From Sweltsa coloradensis (Eukaryota; Arthropoda; Insecta; Plecoptera; Chloroperlidae), in the NCBI GenBank assembly GCA_024449915.1, contig JAMZAV010002186.1:62001-126000 (forward strand): a stretch of DNA of 64,000 nucleotides. The letters run 5' to 3'. Below are positions 33,118-45,566 of the stretch, one piece after another. The notes beneath the pieces were generated by a model that had not been told where the DNA came from, searched no databases, and was given only the letters and a program-made list of their open reading frames with translations. Numbering within the stretch: position 1 is the first letter of the stretch; each line of letters opens with the position of its first letter. A program made the translations under genes and the position numbers.

Positions 33118-33559
33118 TTTTTTAATTTCTGGATTGTATTAAATATTAATCATGATTACTATTGGCCTATTATTTTACATAATAACACAACTTATCAATG
33201 AAATAAGATGAGAACTTGCATCGCAAGCAAACACATAGTGTATCCATCAGGAATCGAAAATGGACTGGAAGGGCCTTGCAAACTAGTTCTAGGGTAAAGA
33301 ATCAACTCTGCTGAGTTCTTACTACAAAGACAATATTTTCAAATTTGCAATTTTTTATCTGGGTTTAAAAATGTAAAATTACGCAATATTATTAAATACG
33401 TAGTGATAAGTAGCCAAACCAAACCAAAGTCTCATCGAGGACTTAAACTTTCTTCGTTGTAGATCCATGGTCTCATGTCCCACTTAGCAGCCACTGCGTG
33501 CAGCCGAGCCGTACGTGTGTCAGGGTACATTAAAAACATACTTCATGTTTATTGTGAGC
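33118..33559. other. non-coding flank of the duplication
   Basis: No gene or element recognised. Confidence 0.5.
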
Positions 33560-34218
33560 GACTCACACGGATACACCGTAAACCGTTTTTTTTTTTTTTT
33601 TAATTTTGTGTTTAAATGCATTGTTGTTGTAATGCTACTATTCCAAATATTTACGAAAATGTAGTTTATTGTTGTTTCTGCATCTATGTAATTAGATTTA
33701 TTTAGTTGTCCTCCTTTGTAAATCAGTTTTTATAACTGAATAGGATAGACGTTAAATAAATAAATAAATTAATTAAATTAAAAGATAAATGCTTTGGTTA
33801 GTGCTCAGTACGGATCGCCCTAATGCAAGAACATGTTGTTGCACAAAGCGGTCTTATGTTTAAACGTTCGTTTGGGAAACCCGACACCCGGGTTCAAACC
33901 AGAACAGCCAATGGCGGGACGGGACATTAATAAGTCTTCTCAGCCAAACAGATCTAAAGCAAGATGGAAACACTTCTTTCTTTTGTTAACCAAAATGCCT
34001 GCATATTTCACTTGATTCATCTACAATTTTTTTCTTTTTTTATCAAATAATGAGAAGGCTCAGTCAAGTAGGCCTATCCTGAAGTGGTGGGGTCATCTTC
34101 TATTTAGGTAACCTAGTACCCCGCCAAAGTTAACACCAACGCTAGACCCCCCCCCCACCCCCTGTTAATAGATTTTTGAGAGATGTGGCCGCCATATTGC
34201 CGTCCTTCCTTCTAAAAC

Positions 34219-35242
34219 TACTAGGAAACGCTCAGTTGGACGCGTTGATAAGCGAGCACTTGCTATAGCTAGACCCACATTGCATATTTTTTTAAAATTT
34301 TAAAATTTGCGACGTTCACAGTCCACGGGGCCATGTTTCCAATATTATTTATTATTGCCAAGGTATTTGGGTAAACCCGTGGGTAAACCTTTACTTTGTG
34401 GATAAAATCCACTGCCATCTGAGGACCTTGACATTATTTCTTTGGGAAAACTATTTTAACTCTTTGGTAATAACAAATAATACACTGCTTCCTCGATAGT
34501 ATTTTGATTACTTCTAGGTGGCAGTGCATAGTGACCAGAATTATCGTGCGACTTTTCGTTGCCATGGTAACGTTACTTTTGTTAAAATGTAATTTCCATC
34601 TACACTACTTATCGGATCAAAATAAAATTAACATATTCGTGACCGGACGGACATTCTAAATGATTTGGCCACCTCAGATTTTGTCGCCGTTTAGTTTGAA
34701 AAAAAAAACTTTCAAACTTTAATGTAACTTTTCAACTTTTTGAACGATTTTGCCACAAAACTAATGGCATTCAATCCAGATCGAAGATTGCGGATGGTCC
34801 AAATTTCAACTCGATCCGAACCTCCGTTCGACCGCTATCATGAGCCAAAAAAGCTGCGCGACTTTCCGTTGCCATGGTAACGGAAACTTTGTTATAATGT
34901 AATTTCCATCTACACTACTTATCGGATCAAAATAAAATTAACATATTCGTGACCGGGCGGACATTCTAAATGATTTGGCCACCTCAGATTTTGTCGCCGT
35001 TTAGTTTGAAAAAAAAACTTTCGATTAACTTTAATGTAACTTTTTAACTTTTTGAATAATTTTGCCACAAAACTAATGGCATTCAATCGAGAACGAAGCT
35101 TGCGGATGGTCCAAATTTCAACTCGATTCGAGCCTCCGTTCGAACGTTATGGCGAAACATACAAACAAACAAACAAACAAACAAAAAAAAAACAGTGACT
35201 AATTTTTCCGGCAGAGTCAAATGGAAACGCTCGCTTAAATCA
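34219..35242 (+). repeat. GGAAACGCTC repeat, copy A1 with internal duplication
   Basis: It begins CTAGGAAACGCTCAGTTGG and ends AAATGGAAACGCTCGCTT. No terminal inverted repeat or open frame was found. An internal block of about 320 bp (from TTTTCGTTGCCATGG to the Ser-rich CAAATTTCAACTCGAT region) is present twice here, at about 34552 and 34862. There is a CAAA-repeat near the 3' end. Confidence 0.8.
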
Positions 35243-35858
35243 GGCTAATATTTCGGAAAGGATGTGAAGCTTTCATGCACAATAACGATACAAAAGTATA
35301 TATTTCTTAATTTCATTAATCGGGAGGTCAGTGACACACATAAAAGCTTTGAATTAAGACCTATCCCTAAAAAATGAAATTTCACGAATTTCATTACGCA
35401 GTTGACAAATATACCATGGTCATTTGTTGGATTTGAAGTTAGTAGGTCAACAATGATTTCAATTTCTTCTTTGGCAGGAGTGATGGAGAGATGCCTTGTT
35501 TTACTGTTAGGAGTGAAATTGACATCAATACCTACATTTCTAGGTGCAGCATAAGTTGTGTGAACGGTATCAATGGTGGTATGTTGGTAGTAAAAGTATT
35601 GTCAGTGTAGAAAATATCAAACATTTATGTAAACATATACAGGTAGAGCCTAAGACCTTGACCCAACATGTTTCCACATGTTTAGTATTAATTGTAATCA
35701 ATGTTTCTATAAGCCTATATTTTATTAATAATTGCCAATATTATTCTACTAACAATAATAACAGAAAGGTGTAACAGTGTAAAATAAACCTATTGCCAAT
35801 CAATATTCAATAAAAATCATAGTCTATGAAGTATGAACAGATGGACAGTGGTTCAAAT

Positions 35859-36627
35859 TAGGGATGCACTGCACATCGATATTTTTTTCAATATCGATTA
35901 TCATAATGGTAATGTCATTATCGAATCGATATTATCGATATCACCAACAAAGCCAGTTCCGACCTATAAGTGGAACCTCGATTGTGGCAAGTGTAAGTCA
36001 ATACAATACAATCGCGTTCTGTTTGCTGCCTCGCTGTCTTCGATGCCATGTGTTCGGCTTGCGTTATCAACTGATAGCTCATTTCCAAACATAAATCTCG
36101 AGAGTGACGCCATCAACCCAGCCAGTGCACATGGCACAACGTGAGATAATCTCCATCTTTAGAGTTGGGTTCGTGCCACTATTGACCAATTATTTGATAT
36201 TTCGATACTCAATATTGAATTTTGGTTATCGATTATCGAAATTATATCCATTATTGATTATTGTGTGCATCCCTATACCTTGTGTCGACCCAAGTCACAC
36301 TCTGTCTATCATCCAAGTGAAAGGGAACCGGTGGTTTTGTGCACAATACAAACGTAAATAATCCCCATTACCTGTAATGGCCTGTCCATCTTGACCCGTA
36401 TTGACAGTTTCAAACCACATGGACCTCTTTGGAATCTGGTACTAGCCTGTATTTGAGAATGTCCCCTTTTATGTAACTGTGTGTCCACTAATTTGCTCGT
36501 ACATGAAGATTTAGAAGTGGCTGCGTTTTATATTAGTTTCAACAAAGAAGGCGGGAGGCCTCAATACAACCTGCGTCTTTTCAGTTTGATGATTGACAGA
36601 GTGTTACTTGGGTCGACACAAGGTATA
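35859..36627. mobile_element. hAT MITE, family 4, with a nested MITE
   Basis: It starts TAGGGATGCACTGCAC and its other end is GTGTGCATCCCTA. The 8-bp target duplication GTTCAAAT is at 35851-35858 and 36628-36635. The right end is displaced because a second MITE (36276-36625) inserted into its terminal TA. The interior is dominated by ATCGATATTATCGATA words. Confidence 0.9.
36276..36625. mobile_element. Tc1/mariner-type MITE nested in a hAT end
   Basis: Terminal inverted repeats TACCTTGTGTCGACCCAAG and CTTGGGTCGACACAAGGTA bound 350 bp. They are flanked by TA on both sides (36274-36275, 36626-36627). Excising it together with one TA restores the hAT end and its duplication exactly. There is no transposase. 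Confidence 0.92.
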
Positions 36628-36635
36628 GTTCAAAT

Positions 36636-37648
36636 CACTAATAATAAACAATACTTTTAAAAACTAGTACATAATTCAAAACACATCTTATACAATGGCA
36701 ATGCCATCAGATGTTTGAATTAGTTTAATTATATGAATATTTGGACATTTGTTGTTGTAAAATAAATAATTACATTCTAATTCTATACATTGGCACTATA
36801 TTATACATATCCACCAGGGAATGCACCCGGTGGAGGCCCATTTTAATTTATGTCTATAGTACCAACATAACAATGTCATAGTCGCCTACTATAAAACCAA
36901 GTTTAAACATTCTAGTAGTACAGCTATATTTTTAAAACAAAGCTCTGCCTTTACATTAAGGTTGCCTTAAAGACACAGAATAACAAAAATTAATTAATTT
37001 ACATAAATACAAATTACATTTAACAATAGGGCCTAAGTAAAATTAGTTACATACCTAGTATGAAGAAATGAAATGAAGTGAAAAATGAAGTGTGAAGTAT
37101 GATTTGTGAAGTATAAAAATAACAAATATTGATTTATACTTGTTACTTCTTGCTTTGGCCATATAGATGATTTCTAAGAATCAAAATCAATCCCTTCAAA
37201 GCAAGGAGCACCAAGTCATATAATAATAATTTTAAGTTAAATACCATATAAGAATGAGGACTAGTCTGCCCTGAGGTTCAAAGACTAGGCCTAATCCTCA
37301 TTCTTTTACACGGTTTTAATCCATCTCTCATCATTGTGTAAAATAAAGTGAAAGAAAGGGTGTGAAAAGTAGTAAAAAGGGTAGTGCACTACTTTACAAG
37401 AGGAGGTATGTGTAGAATGCTACTTCAAACAAGTACTACCGGTAGTACTTACAACTCAAATTATGCAATTGTATAACATACTATTCTATTTGGTATTTTG
37501 TATATCTAGCCTACTGGTGGCCTGTATGATATGTGCAAACTACTTGCTTTAAACTTACTCTAGGATAGGATTAAAATGGCTTGTAACATGCCCCAAGCAC
37601 ATGGTGTGTGGGGTCGACATGATGCAACATATAAATAAACTAGGAAAC
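36636..37648. other. AT-rich, unassigned
   Basis: No supported gene, RNA or element. A short inverted stretch around ATAAGAATGAGGACTAG and CTAATCCTCATTCTT lies at about 37246-37306. Confidence 0.5.
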
Positions 37649-38352
37649 GCTCAGTTGGACGCGTTGATAAGCGAGCACGTGCTATAGCTAGACCCACATT
37701 GCACATATTTTTTTAATTTTAAAATTTGCGACGTTCGCTGTCCACAGGGCCATGTTTCCAATATTATTTATTATTGCCAAGGTATTTGGGTAAACCCGTG
37801 TGTAAACCTTTACTTTGTGGATAAAATCCACAGCCATCTAGAGGACCTTGACTCCTTGGGAAAACTATTTAAACTCTTTGTTGACAAATAATAGACTGCT
37901 TCCTCGAAAGTATTTTGATTACTTCTAGGTGGCAGTGCATTAGAAACTTTGCGCGTCTTTTCGTTGCCATGGCAACGTTACTTTTGTTATAATGTAATTT
38001 CCATCTACACTACTTATCGGATCAAAATAAAATTAACATATTCGTGACCGGACGGACATTCTAAATGATTTGGCTATCTCAGATTTTGTCGCCGTTTAGT
38101 TTGACAAAAAAACTTTTGATTTAACTTTAATGTAACTTTTTAACTTTTTGAACGATTTTGCCACAAAACTAATGGCATTCAATCGAGAACGAAGCTTGCG
38201 GATGGTCCAAATTTCAACTCGATCCGAGCCTCCGTTCGAACGTTATGACGATTGTAACAAAAAAACAAAACAAAAAAAAAACAAAAAAACAAAACCAGTG
38301 ACTAATTTTTCCGGCAGAATCAAATGGAAACGCTCGCTTCGCTCGCTTAATA
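37649..38352 (+). repeat. GGAAACGCTC repeat, copy A2
   Basis: Same family as 34219-35242 but without the internal duplication. It ends CGCTCGCTTCGCTCGCTTAA, only about 20 bp past the stop codon of the zinc-finger gene, so it would form its 3' untranslated region. Confidence 0.85.
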
Positions 38353-38373
38353 ATTACTAAAATAAAACACTGC

Positions 38374-41300
38374 TCAGAGGCTACTATTTCTTGAAATCTT
38401 GCATTTTCCGTGTTGCAGCCTCTCATGGTTACTAAGAGCTTCCATTGAACCTTGGAACACATTGCAAAACTTGCACAGATGCAAAGCAACATGTTTTTTT
38501 TCATGATCAATAATCTCTGTAGTATTGAAGAATAAGCTGCAATACTTGCACATAATATACTGGACAACGTGACTAGATTCATGATTAAGAAGCTGTCCCA
38601 ATGTTGTAGATGGTACTTTGGAAATGTTGGAAGAATACTGGTTAGTGGTATGGGTACTATTTTCATGAGATACCAGCTCTTTTGGTGCATTAAATTTTAA
38701 GTTGCAAACCTTACACGCATACGTGGTATGGGTATTTGCATGGGATAACAGCTCTTTTCGTGTATTAAATACTAAGGAACAAATCTTGCACATATACTTG
38801 ACATGGGTCTTTTCATGACTTACAAGCTCTTCTGATGTATTTAATAGTACACTACAAATCTTGCATGCGTGCTTTATAATATGGGTATTACCATGAGCTA
38901 CTAGTTCTTCCAGTGTATTAAATTGTAACTGGCAATTTGAACATGTATACTTGATATGGGTATTTTCATGATTTAAACACTCTTCCGGTGTATTTAAAAG
39001 TAAGCTACAAAACTTGCATGCATGCTTTAGGCCTACATGTGTTTTTTCATGAACTCTTAGATCTTCCGGTGCATTAAATTGTGTATTGCAAATCTTGCAT
39101 ACATACTTGACATGGGCATTTTCATGATTTGTTATTTTGTGATTTATAAGCTCTTCCGGTGTATTTAAAACTAAGCTGCAAACCTTGCATGGATAGTTGA
39201 AATGTATTTTTTCATGAGTGCTCACTTCTTCAAATGTATTGAACAGTGCCATGCAATACTTGCAAATATACCTGACAACGGCATGGGTTGTTTCATGAAT
39301 TTCAAGCTCTTCCGCTGAATTAAATAGTAAGCTACAAAACTTGCATGCGTGGTTTATATGGGTTATTTCATGAGCCCCTAGCTCTTCCGGCGCATTAAAT
39401 AGTAAGCTACAAAACTTGCATGCATACTTGACATGGGCCTTTTCATGATTTACAAGCTCTTCATATGTATTAAATAGTATGCTGCAAATCTTGCACACAT
39501 ACTTGACATGTGCCTTTTCATGATTTACAAGCTCTTCATGTGTATTTAATAGTAAGCTGCAAATCTTACATGCATACTTTACATGGGTCTTTTCATGATT
39601 TACAAGCTCTTCCGGTGAATTAAATAGTACGCTACAAGGTTTACACACAAACTTATGAGACTTTTCATGGCATATTTGAGCTTTTGATGAAAAAGATATA
39701 AAAGTGCAAAACTTGCATTTGTACTTGACAAATGGTTTTGTATAAGGTTTCCAACGGTATGTCCCAAAATGGGATGTTTTATGAGCTTTCATAGCCTCTA
39801 AAGAGTCAAAAAGTTGGGTTTTGCATACTACGCAAAGAAAATTAGTATCTAGAAAAGTTTTGCAATTGGGTGAAATAACTTTCTGTGTAGGATTGTTAGT
39901 AATGACATTACTTGTCATGCTTGTGCCTACTTGGGGCAATGAGTGTATTTTTATATATGAGCGTTAAGTTCTTCTATAGTGCCTAAATGTAGTTTACAGA
40001 CTGGACAAATGAAATTTGATTGTGATTGTGTTTGATCCGTCAGTTTAGTTGGTGATTGTACCAAACCAATGTCTTTAACATTTGTGGATTTTGGTGCAAG
40101 TGATTCGGTGTTGGTCGTTAGTTTAGTTGGTGATTGTACTGAACCATTTTTAAAATTTTGGGATCTTGGTTTGTGTGATTTGGTGTGGGCCTTACTGCTC
40201 TTCTGCAACAAATGTGAATCCCAAACGCGGGAGTTGTGTCTGCTCTCGTGAGCCTTAGTAACATCTTCCTCAAGGTCATTAAAGGCACAAAACCTACACT
40301 GGTACAACCCATGTTCCTCTACATAATGATGCCTCAGTGCCTCTCTAGTTCCCGTTTGAGTCATACATACTATGCAAACATGTACGTCATGCGAAACCTG
40401 GTGTTTGATGAAAGCAACGCGGGTACAAAGAGACTTGTTGCAGATTGTACACCTGAGAATACTGTCTTGCTCTTCTTGCGGACTCAACCCGACGAGAGAC
40501 GATTGCAGCTTGTGCACAGCTTCATTGTGTAATTCAAGCTTCTGCCCAGTTTCAAAATAAGTCCAACATCGTTTACACCAGTATTCATTAGCGTGCGTCT
40601 TTATGTGCTCCTCAAGAGATATCTGCGAGTGTAATATTAATAAACAATGTGGACATTTAAGCTCAACGAGATGAGATTGGTAGTGCATTCCTTTGGCCTT
40701 GTCCATAACACACATGCATATCAAACAATTTCTTGATTTCTGGTGAATGGTTTCGTGAGTCGCAATACTTTGTTTTGATGGCATCAATTTATAGCAAATG
40801 CTACATTTATACAAAGAATGATGCTCAAGATAATGAGTTGATATTTCGCAATGGTTTTTAAAACTAATATTACAAACTGCACATTTAAAATCTGTTATGT
40901 GGCACACTCTCCTATGCATGACAAATTCTTCTTTGTGTGACAAAGGTAGCCTTACAGAGCTCACACTTTTGTGCGTGACTAGCTTTATGTCTATGCAACA
41001 ATAGATAAAAATAACTACTGAACTTCTTTTCACATAGGTTACACCTATATTGCGAATGCGCACATCGCAGGTGAATGCCGAGGTGTTTTGCATTTGAGAA
41101 TTTCTGCTTACAAATGGAGCAGCTGAAACCCACTTCAGGTGGCCCCATCCCTTTACCACGGTTCACTTGCTCGTTGAAACTTAGAGTAGCTTTATTAATA
41201 GATGGTAACAAGGAGGTAGGACTAACCACCAATGATCCACGGGGTCCCGAATTGTATACTTCAACTATGTCCGAATCTTGGGATTCACAAGTGTCAGCAG

Positions 41301-41400
41301 CTTGAGGGGATTCAACGATATAGCTCTTCTCACAACTTGGCCATTCAACAGACTCAGGACTCGTCTCCTCCAGGCTCCAATCACAACGGGGTTTCTTTGT
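38374..41400 (-). CDS. polydactyl C2H2 zinc-finger protein, main exon (unit A)
   Basis: About 1000 codons encode about 30 C2H2 fingers, a likely sequence-specific nuclear DNA- or RNA-binding regulator. The exon opens TKKPRCDWSLEETSPE after the acceptor GATTGGCAG. An acidic leader (CESQDSDIVEVY) comes next, then a divergent N-terminal set (FSCSICKQKFSNAKHLGIH and others). A Ser/Thr/Lys linker with repeated VQSPTKLT separates it from a homogeneous array with consensus Y-CK-CSLLFNT-EEL-HEKTHVK. Fingers are joined by 2-residue VK/IN linkers, not TGEKP. Stop TGA is at 38374. Two frameshifts break it: one extra T in CTTTG near 40932, and a TA slip in TATATAT near 39953 that falls between the two zinc-binding His of a finger. 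Unit B reads through both, so allelic difference or sequencing error is more likely than a dead gene. Confidence 0.85.
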
Positions 41401-41670
41401 CTGCCAATCAAAAACACGATACCAGTTGTTACTCAGTGAATGAGTGGGGAAAGGTCAAAGGGAGTGCAACAGGTTACCTGAAAATTGTAGGAGGCTAGGT
41501 GAGAAAAGTAGAAGTATATATAAACAACCAAAAGTGTTGAAACGTTTCTGCCAGTGTGGCCTCAGGTCACTCAGCCATTAGAGAAGAACTCTGATTTAGT
41601 ATAATATGACTAAGTAGTGTGGCAAGTGTTGTATTTTGTAATATGCTAAACAAATATTGGTACTTAATAC

Positions 41671-42227
41671 TAGGGATGTCATAGGGTAGTAAAATTAGGA
41701 TCCGGTTCCTGACCTTCCAGTAATCGGGTTACCCAAATCCTGAAAGCCTAAATTACGTCTTTTTATCGTCGTAGCCCCCCCCCCCCCCCCCCCCGCGAGC
41801 GGTTGAAGGTCGTTCGGAAGCGTCTACAAGAAGATACCCGGCAGCGATAAGCTTATCTTCTACTGTTGTGAGACAAAACCTAGCGGTCGGCGGCCACCCA
41901 TTCCGTCACGTCCTCTTCCGTGACGTCATCGCAACTTGGAAGTTGCTTGAACAATGACGCGTCTGGCTCGGCAGCCCAGCCTTCCTCAATAGCGGCGGGT
42001 GGGTGGGAGGGGGAGGGGGGTCGCCGGCCGGGCTGCCGGCAGTCTGCACTCAGTCAGCTGCATGGTGGGTGGTCTGCGGCATTCTAATGGCTCCTTACTA
42101 CGCACGGCGCAGCGGTTAAAAACCTTTCATTTTCAGTAAAATAACTACCCGATAAAGATTCGAATCCGAAAAACGGATTCGGGTAATTTCTGGATTCGGG
42201 TAACCCGGGTACCCTATGACATCCCTA
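41671..42227. mobile_element. hAT-type element, family 5, in the zinc-finger intron
   Basis: Termini are TAGGGATGTCATAGGGTA and TACCCTATGACATCCCTA, with a perfect 8-bp duplication CTTAATAC (41663-41670, 42228-42235). It is 557 bp with a GC-rich core and a run of about 18 C at 41777. There is no transposase. Confidence 0.94.
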
Positions 42228-42435
42228 CTTAATACCCATAATTTACTTCGAACCTGCAGCAGATGGAGCAAGTTGCTGGATAGTGATCCTGTCCACATTG
42301 TAACGAACCAGCACATGAGCGTAAGCCATAGTGTTAGCAAGCTAGCTATTTTGCTAGCTAAGTTCGTTCCAACAGTTCCACGCACATTGCAGTGTTTAGT
42401 TCCTGCATTCATAATGAGTTAATTTAGAAACTCAC

Positions 42436-42706
42436 CTTCACCAAGATTACTTAACTAAATTTGAAATTGAACTTTTGCAACAAGCCTCCTCACTTTGTGT
42501 GTCGCCTTGTGATGCTCCACTATCAAGGCAATGTCAACTAGTTGTACACAGTGTTTACAGCCTTGCATTTCACAAGTACAACTAGTACAGACTTGCATAC
42601 AGTAATTTAACTCTTTATACATTTTCCCACATTTCTCTAACATAGCAGCCAATAAGTCTTCGAATAAATCCACGCCGCCGACATCCGGTGTTGGAATCTC
42701 GGTCGC
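42436..42706 (-). CDS. zinc-finger gene upstream exon (unit A)
   Basis: The acceptor is GTGAGCTAG and the donor is GAAG followed by GTGAGT. It encodes ATEIPTPDVGGVDLFEDLL, then a Cys-rich C2H2-like unit CTSCTCEMQGCKHC with IVEHHKATH. In unit A the frame is broken near the end (FQI then stop). In unit B the same exon, also 271 nt, stays open as FQNLVSNFGE. The exon enters in phase 0 and leaves in phase 1, which does not match the phase-0 start of the main exon, so a small exon or another splice site between them is missing from this model. Confidence 0.65.
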
Positions 42707-43064
42707 CTAGCTCACATTCGAAGACGAGTGACAGATGTAATAAAGTAATCTATTTTATTACACTTAGGCCAGGTGTCACTTTTGATACAACCAAAGACCA
42801 ACTTATAATTGGCTAAATACTGAGAATTCGCCGTCCAAGTCAGAGAGGGACCGTCTAAGGTCAGACCTTCCTTTCTAGAAATACAAAAAATTAAGAGCCA
42901 TTCAAGATGTCAAACCAAGGAACTAGGAACCCCTCACGAAGCTACAATTTATGGGACCGCGCCTGTAAGTTTAACACAGAGAGATAGGAAATTCAGCACG
43001 TCACCAGTCCAATATCATATTTGGTGGACGACGCCCAGGCGTCAGTGACGTAGCCAGACTTCAG

Positions 43065-43073
43065 TATAAAAGG
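43065..43073 (+). promoter_or_regulatory. TATA box
   Basis: TATAAAAGG lies about 30 bp before a pyrimidine-rich start region and 113 bp before an ATG followed by a splice donor. It is conserved in unit B at about 54800. Confidence 0.6.
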
Positions 43074-43094
43074 GGAGCTCAATCTCCCAATTAG

Positions 43095-43180
43095 CCTCTT
43101 CTTCCTTTGTCTCTGAAGAGAGCAAGCTAGAAGCAAGATACATCATCAACCAAGCCTTTGTGTATTCAGCAGAAACTATG
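43095..43180 (+). CDS. orphan first exon: 5' UTR plus ATG only
   Basis: Downstream of the TATA box, a leader ends AGCAGAAACTATG followed directly by the donor GTGAGT. The coding part would be the start codon alone, a layout seen in some arthropod and other invertebrate secreted-protein genes. The first base of the coding exon is uncertain and no second exon is recognisable downstream; that interval is filled with transposons. In unit B the ATG and donor are lost by a short deletion between AACT repeats (about 54905), so the gene, if real, is intact in one unit at most. Confidence 0.4.
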
Positions 43181-43689
43181 GTGAGTGTAACTCAAACCTT
43201 TTACTATGTGTTTATAATTCAAACGTTGGCTATGTGTTAGTAATTGTATATTTGTGTGTAAACAATGCATAAGCCTCTTTGCCGGGAGTACTCCCAGGAT
43301 ATAGGGGACGCTATTATGGTGAACTAGCATGAACTTTGTGTATCAATCTTGGGTCCTTCAGACCACCCCAACGTATAATTTACCAGACCAGATTTAAGGG
43401 ATAATGAGGCGGCTTTAAGGGAGATCGGGTCTAGTTGTCCCAGGGTTAAGTTGTCACAGCACTATTTTATCCTTAACAGTTGGTACTATGGCAACGTGAC
43501 CGTAGCTGTATTATGTGTCACCGCTTTCTATAACTGAGGTGCTAGTTTCATCCGGATCAGCCGAGGGGTTTAGTTTTTATAAATGAAACAGTGTTTTTCA
43601 GTCAAGAAAGTAATATTTTGTGGTTTAAGAACTTTTGTAATTGTACTAAATATGTTCAAAATATATACTGATGAACATTTATATTATAC

Positions 43690-44393
43690 TAGGAAACGCT
43701 CTGTTGGACGCGTTGATAAGCGAGCACGTGCTATAGCTAGACCCACATTGCACATTTTTTTAAATTTAAAATTTACGACGTTCGCGTTTCCAGTATTATT
43801 TATTATTGCCAAGGTATTTGGGTAAACCCGTGTTTAAATCTTTACTTTAAAATCCACCGCCATCTAGAGGACCTTGACTCCTTGGGGAAACTATTTAATC
43901 TCTTTGTTGACAAATAATAGACTGCTTCCTCGAAAGTATTTTGATTACTTCTAGGTGGCAGTGCATTAGAAACTTCGCGCGTCTTTTCGTTGCCATGGCA
44001 ACGTTACTTTTGTTATAATGTAATTTCCATCTACACTACTTATCGGATCAAAATAAAATTAACATATTCGTGACCGGACGGACATTCTAAATGATTTGGC
44101 TATCTCAGATTTTGTCGCCGTTGAGTTTGAAAAAAAAACTTTCGATTAACTTTAATGTAACTTTTTAACTTTTTGAACGATTTTGCCACAAAACTAATGG
44201 CATTCAATCGAGAACAAAGCTTGCGGATGGTGAAAATTTCAACTCGATCCGAGCCTCCGTTCGAACGTTATCGCGAGACATACAAACAAAAAAAAAAACA
44301 AACAAAAAAACAAACAAAAAAAAAAAAAAAAAACAAAACCAGTGACTATTTTTTCCGGCAGAGTCAAATGGAAACGCTCGCTTCGCTCGCTTA
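43690..44393 (+). repeat. GGAAACGCTC repeat, copy A3
   Basis: Same family as 37649-38352. It begins CTAGGAAACGCTCTGTTGG and ends CGCTCGCTTCGCTCGCTTAA, with a long CAAA/A-rich run at 44286-44335. Confidence 0.85.
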
Positions 44394-44832
44394 ACAAATT
44401 ATGTAATTCCTCTTAACAAAAAAATATTGCATTAGGCTACTATCAAAATATAATAATTCTTGAACACACACTTCACATGATTCTGTGTCGATTCTGGCGT
44501 TGATCCGCGGGTGTTCGCACTGTCCATACCACTTATTGCTATATTCCATATTAAAAATCGATCTTTGGTTGGTTATCGCTCACTCGTTGATTGCGTTGGG
44601 ACCTACAGGGTTGGCTTGGTCGCTTTGATTTATTGTCCCCCACTGAAAATCAGTTATATAACTGACTGGGTTGACTCGAAATCCAATTTATTTATTTATT
44701 ATCAAATGTGTTTTAGGTCAAGTTGTCACAAGCTGTCAAACGTTTTTTGAAGTAAGCGTGCGCTTGGTCTGATAATGCCTTGAAATTAGAACAAGAAGAC
44801 GCAAAGAGGAGAAATGTGATGAAAGTGTATAG

Positions 44833-44948
44833 CAGGGGCGGATACTGGGGGGAAACCTGAATTTCAGAAATTTTCGCCTGCGGTGCAATTTATGGGGGGC
44901 TCTACCCCCCCATACCTTGTACACGGTTATGTCCAAGATCCGCCACTG
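44833..44948. mobile_element. short hAT MITE
   Basis: CAGGGGCGGATAC and GATCCGCCACTG ends with a 6/8 target duplication (GTGTATAG / GTGACTAG). It is only 116 bp long. Unit B copy at about 56558-56685. Confidence 0.65.
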
Positions 44949-45294
44949 GTGACTAGGGCATGTTAGCATGTATTTTAAACTTCCGAACAATTGTGTCAAC
45001 TAAACCCAAATACTGTGACAACTTACCCCATGTGCGGGGCAAGTTGTCACAGTTCAAGCTTTTTTTTTAAAAAAATACAATAAAACACAAAAACACTAAA
45101 ATTGGTATTCAAAATGATTTTGTTTTGTGTAAAACATTCCGTTTGTTAGTAATAGTAAAAATTCCCGCATAAATGTTGGTAAATTTATCCTAAAATAAAT
45201 TAAAAGTAAAAAGTGTGACAACTATACCCGGTCTCCCCAACTGTAAAAAATAATGTATTCGTAACAAATATTTTACATGTAATCAACGTCTGTG

Positions 45295-45566
45295 TAGGGT
45301 CACCAACTTTGGAAAATAAAATTACAGGATTGTTTTTGTGCGGTGGGATTGGGAAAAGTACGTATCTTGGTACAATAGGGGGTCTGGGGGATGCCCCCCA
45401 GCTAGTGCGGTTCTGGGGTAAATAGCCCCAGAAATTTTTTGTTTTCTAACATTGCAAATAGTGACATTTTTCTAGTTATTAGAGTGCTTTTCCCTCCAAT
45501 TTCTTTTACACTCACACATTAATTTCTTCTTTTTACGTGGTTCACTCATTTTCACACTTACTTCGC
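45295..45566. mobile_element. truncated hAT element at the duplication junction
   Basis: It begins TAGGGTCACCAACTTTGG like 57030-57744 but is cut off where unit B begins. It marks the right breakpoint of unit A. Confidence 0.8.

Larger units (their letters stand above)
43419..45237. mobile_element. TIR element with iterated AAGTTGTCACA motif
   Basis: Left GGGAGATCGGGTCTAGTTGT and right ACAACTATACCCGGTCTCCC are imperfect inverted ends. Inside, GGGGCAAGTTGTCACAG, GGTCAAGTTGTCACAAG and GTGACAACTTACCCC recur in both orientations. Flanking duplication is not clear. It hosts the repeat at 43690-44393 and a short hAT at 44833-44948. Confidence 0.6.
33560..45566 (+). repeat. 12-kb tandem duplication, unit A
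   Basis: It starts CGACTCACACGGATACACCG and is followed directly by unit B, which starts CGACTTACACGGATACACCG. The order of all features is identical in the two units. The right breakpoint lies inside a hAT element that is complete only at the end of unit B (57030-57744). Unit A is the cleaner sequence. Confidence 0.93.

Noticed and set aside
33860..33920. tRNA box B-like GGGTTCAAACC
   Set aside because: No box A or cloverleaf at the correct distance.
38214..38690. 158-codon minus-strand frame
   Set aside because: It overlaps the zinc-finger C-terminus in another frame and the adjacent repeat; no domain.
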